6,344 nt of DNA from Faecalicatena fissicatena (GTDB lineage: Bacteria; Bacillota; Clostridia; Lachnospirales; Lachnospiraceae). Each line of letters begins with the position of its first letter. Within the stretch, counting starts at the first letter, position 1. The position numbers were made by a program, and so were the translations under genes. Positions 1 through 6,289 of this stretch are shown here, piece by piece. The notes under the pieces were generated by a model that saw only the letters and a program-made list of their open reading frames with translations, was not told where the DNA came from and made no database searches. The stretch covers positions 1 through 6,344 of the forward strand of contig LDAQ01000162.1 in NCBI GenBank assembly GCA_001028025.1, written 5' to 3'.

Positions 1-845
1 TAAAACTGCGGAAACTCAAGTATGATATTATGATTGACGTTGTGGGCGGTATTCTGATTGGGGTCGGGATTTACAATTTTGCGGCGAATGCGGCTTTTCC
101 GCTGGCGGGAATTTCGGGTATTGCATTGATTTTCTATCATTTATTCGGGATGCCTATCGGGTGGGTGACTATGCTGCTGAATGTGCCGATTGCGATCGCC
201 TGCTATAGGACGCTGGGGAAGGAGTTTTTTGTGCGGTCGGTGAGGACGGTTATTATAACGTCTCTGATTATCGACTATGTGGCTCCGCTGCTCCCGGTTT
301 ATTCGGGCGACCGGATGCTGGCGGCGATCTGTACCGGGATTTTTTCCGGGCTGGGTTATGCACTGATATTTATGAATAACTCTTCTACCGGGGGGATGGA
401 TTTTATTACTGTTTCCATTAAAGTGAAACGGCCGCATCTGACACTGGGGAAGATCGTGTTTATCACGGATGCAATTATTGTGGCGGTCGGTGGATACATG
501 TTTAAAGATGTGGACGGGACAATCTACGGATTCATTATTACTTATCTGCTGACGTTTGTGATTGATAAGATCATGTACGGCATCGATGCCGGAAAGATGA
601 CCCTGATTGTGACAGACAAGGGGCAGGAGGTTGCGGATAAGATTGATAAGTACTCGGGGAGAGGCTCTACACTGCTGAAAGGCAGGGGAAGCTATTCCGG
701 TATTGAGAAGGAAGTCGTGATGTGCGCGTGCAATAATAAGCAGATGTATACGATAAGGAAAATGGTCAGGGAAGTGGATCCCACCGCATTTACAGTAATT
801 ATGGAGTCTAATGAGGTAGTGGGAGAAGGATTCAAGGAAGAGTAG
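1..845 (+). CDS. YitT family membrane protein, 5'-partial
   Basis: This is an integral membrane protein of the YitT family (membrane part formerly DUF161, with a C-terminal DUF2179 domain). The biochemical role of the family is not settled. The visible part opens with hydrophobic helices and the family-like stretch VVGGILIGVGIYNFAANAAF, then PLAGISGIA. It continues through several more hydrophobic segments and the motif SSTGGMDF (near codon 130), and ends in a soluble domain of about 80 residues. That domain shows the DUF2179 pattern GRGSTLLKGRGSYSG, then DPTAF and a closing VVGEGF. An ATG at 30 gives 271 residues, but the frame is open back to base 1 and reads KLRKLKYDIM just before it, which resembles the usual charged N-terminus of the family. 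I therefore infer that the true start lies left of the window and that ATG 30 is internal. No ribosome binding site precedes ATG 30. The gene ends in TAG at 843-845, directly against the convergent cyclase gene. Confidence 0.9.
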   Translation, partial: KLRKLKYDIMIDVVGGILIGVGIYNFAANAAFPLAGISGIALIFYHLFGMPIGWVTMLLNVPIAIACYRTLGKEFFVRSVRTVIITSLIIDYVAPLLPVYSGDRMLAAICTGIFSGLGYALIFMNNSSTGGMDFITVSIKVKRPHLTLGKIVFITDAIIVAVGGYMFKDVDGTIYGFIITYLLTFVIDKIMYGIDAGKMTLIVTDKGQEVADKIDKYSGRGSTLLKGRGSYSGIEKEVVMCACNNKQMYTIRKMVREVDPTAFTVIMESNEVVGEGFKEE

Positions 846-860
846 TTAAACTACTCTTCC
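836..860. terminator. Perfect palindrome over two convergent stop codons, probable bidirectional terminator
   Basis: GGAAGAGTAGTT (836-847) and AACTACTCTTCC (849-860) are exact reverse complements around a single central base, giving a hairpin with a stem of about 10-11 bp and a 3-5 nt loop. The palindrome contains the TAG of the YitT gene (843-845) and the TAA of the cyclase gene (846-848), so it encodes the last residues of both proteins. A T-run (870-874) follows on the plus strand but begins about 10 nt after the stem. The minus-strand side has no good T-run. The position between convergent genes fits a shared terminator, though the T-tracts are weaker than in a textbook example. Confidence 0.55.
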
Positions 861-2525
861 AGACTCCTCTTTTTCTGTATCTTCCTTTCTCTTCATGGCG
901 ATCTTGTTCTGATACATGGCATCATCGGCGCGCTTGAACACTTCGTTTACGGTCAGGTCTACATTCTCTTCGTAAATTGCAATTCCACGTGCGATGGAGA
1001 CTTTTCCGTCCTTACCGGCGAAGCCATTAAACTCATCCAGGGCGGCCTGGAAACGTTCCAACAACTGTTCATAGTTTTCCAACTCTGAGTTCTCCAGGAT
1101 TACGACAAATTCATCACCGCCGATTCTGTAAACAGGACTCCGTTTGAATACCTTGCATATGATTTTACAGGCGTTGATAATCAGGATATCACCAAAATCA
1201 TGGCCGTGTGAATCGTTTACGGTTTTTAGGTTGTTAATATCAAATACCAATAATGCAAATTCAGGTTTGCCGGTTCGGGTCATTGTCTCCAGCCTGTCGG
1301 CAGCTTCCTGATAGGCTGTTTTATTCTTGACACCGGTCAATGCGTCCCGGTAGGCGAGACCGTTGATGTAATCTATATATTTTCGCAGATGGTTCACCGT
1401 CTGCTGAAAGCTGTCGGCCAGCATGCCGACCTCATCCTTTGTCTGGTTGGAGAGTGAAACAGTCAGATCTCCGTCTGCAATTTTCCTGGCTGCGTCATTT
1501 AATTCTTTCAGCGGCCGGATCAGCCGCCGCGTCATATGTATGGTCAGAAAGACAGACAGGAAGGAGATCAGCAGCATTGCGATACAGCTCTGCAGTATCA
1601 GGGTGTTTTTAGCCTGGTCGATTTCCGAAGAGGGGGCTGTGATGACCAGCTTCATATCATTTCTGAGCGTGCAGAGAGCCATTTCTTTTTTGACATCGTG
1701 CCATTTATAAGAAAAAAGATAATTACCGCTGCTGCCGTTTTGAAGCTCATCCACAATCGGCCGCAGGCTTTTCTCCAGGCTGCCCATGGAAGAACCGGAA
1801 TCGACTTCTTCGTGGTACATGATATTTGCATCTTCATCGGTGAGAAAGGCATAGCCGGTGTCGTAGATTTTTATGTTTTCCACAATTTCTTTGATCACAC
1901 TGAAATCAATATCCATCCCAATCACACCGATTGCCGTGTTGTCCGCATAAATTGGAATTACATAGGAAATCATTTCCACATTGATATTTTTGTTCATATA
2001 GGGCTTCATCCAGGTAGCTTTTCCGCTATCTATGGGGATATAGTACCAGCCGACATGCTCCATGTCATCCGATGCATAGCGGGAAAAATCAGTGGGAGTC
2101 AGCTTCTGGAACCTGCCTTCCAGAGCGGTTCTGCTCCAGAACAGGCCGGAGGTGGGTTCTGTAAAGTCAGGATTATACCTGGCATAGACGGCCAGCGCTC
2201 CTTCTGTGTTGTTGGCAGCGTTAACAGCCACGCTTTGCAGACGCTGTGTATATTCCCTGACGACATCGGGGGAAGTTTTAAACTGTTCGACATCCGGGAG
2301 TTCCTGATCCGCATAAACGGCCAGTGTGTTGACGGACTGCTCAATGCGTGAGAAGATACCGTTCAGTGCCCGGGCCTTTTCACTGCACATAAGATTCATC
2401 AGCTGTGCAGAATCCTTGTCCACAACTTTCTGGGCGCTGAGGATGCCCGCTCCTCCGATGATGACTGAGGAAAGCAGGACGCAGCCTAAAATCAAAGCGA
2501 TAAACTTTGTCTGTATTGATCTCAT
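846..2525 (-). CDS. Membrane-bound diguanylate cyclase (Cache-HAMP-GGDEF)
   Basis: The predicted product makes c-di-GMP from two GTP at the inner face of the membrane, controlled by an extracytoplasmic sensor. It has 559 residues. A transmembrane helix spans about 8-30. A double-Cache-type sensor follows at about 40-300, with GWYYIP (159-164), SYVIPIY (187-193) and IGMDIDF (202-208). A second transmembrane helix lies at about 308-330 and a HAMP linker at about 331-385 (RPLKELNDAARKIADGDL). The GGDEF domain covers about 390-545. It has the DALTGVKNK entry motif (394-402), metal and substrate residues in FDINNLKTVND (428-438) and an intact GGDEF (469-473), so it should be active. The RxxD inhibitory I-site expected at 460-463 reads FKRS. 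The Arg two residues before Trp in the known amino-acid-binding Cache motif is Val here, so the ligand is unknown. AAGGAG at 2533-2538 lies 7 nt before the ATG. The gene lies downstream of the two-component genes on the same strand. Confidence 0.93.
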   Translation of the reverse strand: MRSIQTKFIALILGCVLLSSVIIGGAGILSAQKVVDKDSAQLMNLMCSEKARALNGIFSRIEQSVNTLAVYADQELPDVEQFKTSPDVVREYTQRLQSVAVNAANNTEGALAVYARYNPDFTEPTSGLFWSRTALEGRFQKLTPTDFSRYASDDMEHVGWYYIPIDSGKATWMKPYMNKNINVEMISYVIPIYADNTAIGVIGMDIDFSVIKEIVENIKIYDTGYAFLTDEDANIMYHEEVDSGSSMGSLEKSLRPIVDELQNGSSGNYLFSYKWHDVKKEMALCTLRNDMKLVITAPSSEIDQAKNTLILQSCIAMLLISFLSVFLTIHMTRRLIRPLKELNDAARKIADGDLTVSLSNQTKDEVGMLADSFQQTVNHLRKYIDYINGLAYRDALTGVKNKTAYQEAADRLETMTRTGKPEFALLVFDINNLKTVNDSHGHDFGDILIINACKIICKVFKRSPVYRIGGDEFVVILENSELENYEQLLERFQAALDEFNGFAGKDGKVSIARGIAIYEENVDLTVNEVFKRADDAMYQNKIAMKRKEDTEKEESGRVV

Positions 2526-2707
2526 AAAAATTCTCCTTACTCTATGGAAACTATCCTTTTACTGTTCATTTAATATAGCAATATAACAGCAAAGAAAGCG
2601 CAAAGAGAATAAGCCTGTAAGTGCATACTGGATGCGGACCGATTCATAAGAGCCGGATGCTGTGATGCGGCCAGTGCGGGCATGAGGGTGGCAGACAGAA
2701 ATTCAAC
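2526..2707. other. Intergenic region between response regulator and cyclase genes
   Basis: This 182-bp gap separates two same-strand genes. The half next to the cyclase (about 2526-2620) is AT-rich and carries its ribosome binding site. On the minus strand it holds two TATATT-like -10 candidates within about 2570-2585, but I find no convincing -35 at normal spacing, so a promoter here is possible but not shown. The half next to the regulator (about 2625-2700) is GC-richer and contains GATGC three times (2631, 2656, 2664), two of them as GATGCGG. GCCG/CGGC (2652-2655 and 2668-2671) could form a short imperfect hairpin with no T-run, so no clear terminator ends the regulator transcript. Read-through into the cyclase gene remains plausible. 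No small gene was recognised. Confidence 0.5.
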
Positions 2708-3499
2708 CTACTTCTGCTGCTCAAGTGCTCCCAGGGTCATTTCTGCCCAGGTATACTGTTTCATATATTCACCCATATATTTATTGACTGCGTCCGGCTC
2801 TCTGCGGAGGAAGCGGTACAGGTCACAGTCCAGTTTGCTGCAGTCTACGGCAAAGCTGTTGCGGCTCTTAAGCAGAATGTCATCGGCACCGGCAGCGGAC
2901 AGACTGCGGGACAGGTCGGAGAGAAGTGTGCGGAGATGGCTTTTGACGGAGGCTCCGTAAGGTTTTTGTTCCCATAAAATGTCGCAGAGTTCCGCGGTAT
3001 TTACGGATGCACCGCGCCGGTCAACAAGGTAGGCCAGCAGCTCTTTAGTTTTAGAAAGCCCAAAATGCATGGGTTTACCGTCCACAAAGATTTCAAAGTT
3101 GCCGAATGTCTGTACCCGTACGTGAGAGTCATCCTGGAGAGGCACAGATTTTAATTCTTCCAGTTCTTCCCTGATTTTCTGTGCATTTACAGGTTTCAGC
3201 AGATAGCCTCTTACATGCATGGAGTATGCCTGCATTGCATACTGGGAATAGGCAGTGACAAAGATGATCTTAGTACGGCAGGAAAGTTCCCGGATGCTCT
3301 TGGAAAGTTCCAGCCCTGTCATGCCGGACATTTCAATATCCAGAAATGCAACGTCCGGACGCAGACCGTCTTTTATGGCACGGTACGCCTCTCTGGTATG
3401 GTCAAAACGGTGTACTGTGCAGCCGGGCGCGGCCTCCAGGATCGACTCTGCCAGAACCCCAAGTACAATCGGTTCATCATCTACAGCTATGATTATCAT
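2708..3499 (-). CDS. Response regulator, receiver plus SARP-type winged helix (SAPR-like)
   Basis: This is the DNA-binding partner of the kinase just upstream. It has 263 residues. The receiver domain (1-118) has the acidic pair D7/D8, phospho-acceptor D54 in FLDIEM, T82 in VTAY and K102 in the LKP motif, so it looks fully functional. A linker leads to a winged helix of the OmpR/SARP type (about 127-220), with VRVQTFGNFEIFVDGKP, SKTKELLAYLVDRRG and a recognition region near SVKSHLRTLLSDL. The last 40 residues, LDCDLYRFL to the end, look like only the first part of a BTAD domain. This matches the REC-wHTH-BTAD (SAPR, COG3947-like) class in a shortened form. A longer reading starting at 3646 would overlap the kinase gene and add 49 residues unlike a receiver domain. 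The chosen ATG (3497-3499) begins MIIIAVDDEP, exactly where a receiver should begin, and has a strong ribosome binding site. The stop is TAG at 2708-2710. Confidence 0.92.
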   Translation of the reverse strand: MIIIAVDDEPIVLGVLAESILEAAPGCTVHRFDHTREAYRAIKDGLRPDVAFLDIEMSGMTGLELSKSIRELSCRTKIIFVTAYSQYAMQAYSMHVRGYLLKPVNAQKIREELEELKSVPLQDDSHVRVQTFGNFEIFVDGKPMHFGLSKTKELLAYLVDRRGASVNTAELCDILWEQKPYGASVKSHLRTLLSDLSRSLSAAGADDILLKSRNSFAVDCSKLDCDLYRFLRREPDAVNKYMGEYMKQYTWAEMTLGALEQQK

Positions 3500-3507
3500 A
3501 TCGTTTA

Positions 3508-3513
3508 CTCCTT
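3508..3513 (-). promoter_or_regulatory. Ribosome binding site fixing the response regulator start
   Basis: On the minus strand AAGGAG (within GAAAGGAG) lies 8 nt before the ATG at 3497-3499. It supports this start over the upstream in-frame ATG at 3646, which lies inside the kinase reading frame. The site sits in the 65-nt gap after the kinase stop codon. Confidence 0.8.
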
Positions 3514-3564
3514 TCGTGTACTTTCTTCTGCAGCTCTGCCGCGTATCCACCTGCAGGGCCTGCA

Positions 3565-4854
3565 TTACGGGGTGCCCCTGGGTATGGTTATTGTAACAGA
3601 AGAGCCCAGGCCGGGGGTACTTGTAATTGACAGTCTGCCATTGCATTGTGCGCTCAGGCGCTTTTGCACATTGTTAAGCCCGACATGTTCTGTGTCGGAT
3701 TCGTGCGGGATATCTACATCAAAGCCAATGCCGTTATCAGCGACGGTAATGGTGTAGAAATCGTCATTTTCTGAGGAGGCAATCGTGATGGTACCCCCCT
3801 CTTCCTGCTTCATAATGCCGTGGCGCACTGCGTTTTCTACAAGGGGCTGAAGTGTCAGGGGCGGCAGCAGAAAGTGCACGGCGGGGATCTCATAAGAGAT
3901 CTGGAGCCGGCTGCCGAAACGCATCTGTTCCAGTTGGAGATAATGTTTTGTATGGGCAAGTTCCTGCTCGAAGGGGATGAGTTCCGTATAAGTCAGTGAC
4001 TTGAGATTCCCGCGGAGAAAATCTGAAAAGTGGTCCACTGCTTCTTCTGCCAGTTTTGGGTTAGTCCGGCACAATCCTTTTATAACTGACAGCGTATTAT
4101 ACAGAAAATGGGGCTGTATCTGTGAAAGCATGACAATGGTGCGTGTTTTCTCCAGCTCCAGTTCTTTCACAGCCATGTTCCGGGAATGTTCTATCTGAAT
4201 GCTGATGTAGATGCACATAGCAGAAACTGTAGTTGCCAGATAGAGCACGGCAACCCCGTATATAAGCATTTGTATAAACATTGCGATTATCGGCATGCCG
4301 ATATAGGCCGCAAATGCTGCAAGTTCTCTTTTTTCCATTCGCTTCCGGTAAAGAAACAGAACACTGCCGTCGATCAGCATACACAGAATTCCAAACATCT
4401 GGGACAGCCAGAACAGATGCTGCCGGTGATAGATATTATAAGCATCAATGATATAATACATATGGTTAAACTGAGAGATAACAACAAGGAGAATGGCGGC
4501 AAAAGAAAGCCCCCACATGATACGGGATGGCAGCTTTGATATGCTGGACCCCTTCGAGGATACAATGCAGACGAGGTATTCCGTGAACACTGCCAGGAGT
4601 ATATAGCTAAAACAAAACACACAGAAGTTTGCGATCCGCACAAGATAAAAACTCCAGTCACCGGGCCTGCCTTTAAAGAGCCAGGCGGCAGCATCGCAGA
4701 ACAGTACGATGGTGTTGATGGAAAGGACACAGATATACAGTTTCTCGGACCGCTCTTTTTTGTGGCCGGTCAGAATCAGACACAGGATGAAAATAAGTGA
4801 AAGCATACCTCCAAAAGTTTCTAAAGAAATATTAATATATCCTACTGTACTCAT
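3565..4854 (-). CDS. LytS-like sensor histidine kinase with seven-helix membrane sensor
   Basis: This kinase should autophosphorylate on histidine and pass the phosphate to the response regulator encoded 65 nt downstream. It has 429 residues. The first 220 are mostly hydrophobic, with about seven helices (roughly 13-30, 40-60, 70-98, 113-127, 146-168, 178-197 and 199-218) and only short loops. A short coiled segment (about 221-243) leads to a His_kinase (PF06580-type) domain with QIQPHFLYNTL, whose H249 is the predicted phospho-acceptor. The ATPase domain follows, with PLVENAVRHG (N341), DNGIGF (373-378) and the late GLNNVQKRL motif (392-400). These are hallmarks of the LytS/YehU class. The ATG at 4852-4854 has a modest GAGG site (4863-4866) 8 nt upstream. 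The ligand cannot be read from the sequence; lack of a large external domain suggests sensing in the membrane, or a small hydrophobic or peptide signal. The stop is TAA at 3565-3567. Confidence 0.92.
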   Translation of the reverse strand: MSTVGYINISLETFGGMLSLIFILCLILTGHKKERSEKLYICVLSINTIVLFCDAAAWLFKGRPGDWSFYLVRIANFCVFCFSYILLAVFTEYLVCIVSSKGSSISKLPSRIMWGLSFAAILLVVISQFNHMYYIIDAYNIYHRQHLFWLSQMFGILCMLIDGSVLFLYRKRMEKRELAAFAAYIGMPIIAMFIQMLIYGVAVLYLATTVSAMCIYISIQIEHSRNMAVKELELEKTRTIVMLSQIQPHFLYNTLSVIKGLCRTNPKLAEEAVDHFSDFLRGNLKSLTYTELIPFEQELAHTKHYLQLEQMRFGSRLQISYEIPAVHFLLPPLTLQPLVENAVRHGIMKQEEGGTITIASSENDDFYTITVADNGIGFDVDIPHESDTEHVGLNNVQKRLSAQCNGRLSITSTPGLGSSVTITIPRGTP

Positions 4855-4874
4855 TTTTGAGACCTCATTTGTAG

Positions 4875-4921
4875 AAAATGCCGCTCCAAAGATGAAAAAA
4901 TCCTCTGTGGAGCGGCATCTC
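4875..4921 (-). terminator. Strong hairpin between pepT and the kinase gene, terminator or attenuator
   Basis: ATGCCGCTCCA (4878-4888) and TGGAGCGGCAT (4908-4918) are perfect 11-bp inverted repeats. After one mismatch, three more inner pairs (4890-4892 with 4904-4906) are possible, closing a loop of 11 nt. On the minus strand the stem is followed by TTTT (4874 side), and G-U and A-U pairs can extend the stem into the T-run. It begins about 77 nt after the pepT stop, which fits a rho-independent terminator for pepT. It ends only 23 nt before the kinase ATG, leaving no room for a promoter between it and the kinase gene. Confidence 0.7.
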
Positions 4922-4995
4922 CGTCGTTTTTATGATGCTGGAAGCCTGCGGCAGTCCGAAAAAACGGTCATTCGCAAAAGGCAGGACACACAGGA

Positions 4996-6216
4996 TCAGC
5001 TGTCTGCATAGATCCTGACAAGTTCAAAGGCCACATCCGCAGCAAGATCCATACCTTCTGCGGTAATATGCTCATAAGGGCCGTGATAACCATGTCCGCC
5101 TGTTCCAAGATTGGGGCAGGGAAGACCCTTAAAGCTGAGCTGGGCACCGTCTGTACCTCCCCGGATGGGCAGAATAAGTGGTGTGACACCGGCTTTCTCA
5201 CATGCCTTTTTGGCATTGTCGATGAGGTGCCTGCATCCGTCAATGATCTCGGACATGTTGCGGTACTGTTGTGTAATGGTCAGACTAACCGTGCCGCTGC
5301 CCCATTTCTCATTCATCAGTTTCTCTATATGACGGAGTATCTGCTGACGCACTTCAAACGTTGCTGCGTCATGGTCGCGGACAATATAATGGAGCTCTGC
5401 ATGCCCCACCTCGCCGGACATATTAACCAAATGGAAGAAGCCCTCGTAATTTTCTGTATCACGGGGGGTATCACCGGAGGGAAGCATGGCATTGATCTCC
5501 ATGGCCACCAGGCTGGCATTCACCATTGTATCCTTGCTTGAACCTGGATGCACATTGACGCCTTCTATTATAAAATCGGCTTTGCATGCATTGAAATTTT
5601 CAAATTGGATTTCACCCTCGGTGTCTCCGTCCAGTGTGTAGCCGAAGTCTGCGCCGAATTCTTCTACATTAAAATGGGAGGCGCCGGATCCGATCTCCTC
5701 ATCCGGTGTAAATGCGATGGAAAGCGGTCCATGGGGAATGTTTTCCGTGATCAGGCGCTCAACCACAGTCATGATTTCTGCGATTCCGGCTTTATCGTCC
5801 GCTCCCAGCACCGTTGTTCCGTCACTGGTAATCAGAGTGCGCCCCTTCAGGTCCGGCAGATGCCGGAAAGTCTCTGTACGGATTGTCCTTTTGCTTGTCC
5901 CCAGTACAAAATCCTTCCCGTCATAATTTTCTGTTATGATCGGGACGATATCGTGGTCACAGAAATCGGAAACCGTATCCATATGGGCAATAAAACCGAT
6001 CTTTGTCTTGTCTTCATAGCCCGGTGTGGCTGGGAGATGTGCGTAGACATAGCACTGTTCATCTACTTTTGCATCAGATACCCCAAGGTCTTTCAGCTCC
6101 TGAACCAGCAGGCGGGCCAGATCGAACTGGCATTCACTGGACGGTATGGTTTCGCTGTTTTCATCGCTCGGTGTGCGGATAACAACGTATTTCAAAAGTC
6201 TTTCATAAGCTCTCAT
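4996..6216 (-). CDS. pepT: Peptidase T (tripeptide aminopeptidase, M20B)
   Basis: Cytoplasmic metallopeptidase that removes the N-terminal residue from tripeptides, in the last step of peptide use. The 406-residue length is normal for PepT. All metal and catalytic residues known from Salmonella PepT are present at nearly identical numbers: H78 and D80 in AHMD, D140 in GADDKAG, catalytic E173 and ligand E174 in TPDEEIGSGA, D196 in YTLDGD, and H378 in GYHGPYE. The dimerisation/lid insert contains HPGSSKDTMVNA (about 223-234), and RGGTDGAQLS (352-361) is also family-typical. The start MRAYERLLKYVVIRTPSDE matches the usual N-terminus and has AAGGAG (6227-6232) 10 nt upstream. The gene has its own promoter and a hairpin after it, so it is probably monocistronic. 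A link to the neighbouring two-component genes is not shown by the sequence. Confidence 0.97.
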   Translation of the reverse strand: MRAYERLLKYVVIRTPSDENSETIPSSECQFDLARLLVQELKDLGVSDAKVDEQCYVYAHLPATPGYEDKTKIGFIAHMDTVSDFCDHDIVPIITENYDGKDFVLGTSKRTIRTETFRHLPDLKGRTLITSDGTTVLGADDKAGIAEIMTVVERLITENIPHGPLSIAFTPDEEIGSGASHFNVEEFGADFGYTLDGDTEGEIQFENFNACKADFIIEGVNVHPGSSKDTMVNASLVAMEINAMLPSGDTPRDTENYEGFFHLVNMSGEVGHAELHYIVRDHDAATFEVRQQILRHIEKLMNEKWGSGTVSLTITQQYRNMSEIIDGCRHLIDNAKKACEKAGVTPLILPIRGGTDGAQLSFKGLPCPNLGTGGHGYHGPYEHITAEGMDLAADVAFELVRIYADS

Positions 6217-6251
6217 AATGACATATCTCCTTTTACTGTTTCATGCGGATT

Positions 6252-6280
6252 ATTATAACACTTTTTGTAAGGAATATAAA
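6252..6280 (-). promoter_or_regulatory. Predicted sigma-A-type promoter of pepT
   Basis: On the minus strand a perfect -10 TATAAT (6252-6257) is preceded by TGT, forming an extended -10. At a 17-nt spacer lies TTTATA (6275-6280), matching 4 of 6 positions of the TTGACA consensus. Transcription would start near 6245, leaving a short leader of roughly 28 nt with the ribosome binding site. No operator or riboswitch is apparent in the leader. Confidence 0.7.
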
Positions 6281-6289
6281 ACCATTCTA

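Noticed and set aside
1536..2351. Long plus-strand open frame of 271 codons opposite the cyclase gene.
   Set aside because: It lies fully antisense to a well-supported Cache/GGDEF gene, and its translation has no recognisable domain; it is a shadow frame.
2570..2612. Promoter for the cyclase gene using TATATT as -10.
   Set aside because: No -35-like hexamer lies at 16-18 nt; TTGCGC is present but at the wrong distance. Recorded only as a possibility in the intergenic entry.
3529..3556. Two CTGCAG copies in the kinase-regulator gap that could pair as a hairpin.
   Set aside because: Each 6-mer is itself a palindrome, the loop would be 16 nt and no T-run follows, so there is no support for a functional structure.
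3500..3646. N-terminal extension of the response regulator reading frame to an ATG at 3646.
   Set aside because: It would overlap the kinase gene by about 80 bases and add 49 residues unlike a receiver domain, while the ATG at 3497-3499 has a strong ribosome binding site and starts the receiver fold.
4855..5011. Small plus-strand gene or small RNA in the pepT-kinase gap.
   Set aside because: The open frame there is a shadow crossing both genes, with no ribosome binding site; the hairpin is better explained as a minus-strand terminator or attenuator.
5548..6258. Plus-strand open frame of 236 codons opposite pepT.
   Set aside because: It is antisense to the highly conserved PepT motifs, has an odd Cys/Phe-rich composition and no recognisable family.
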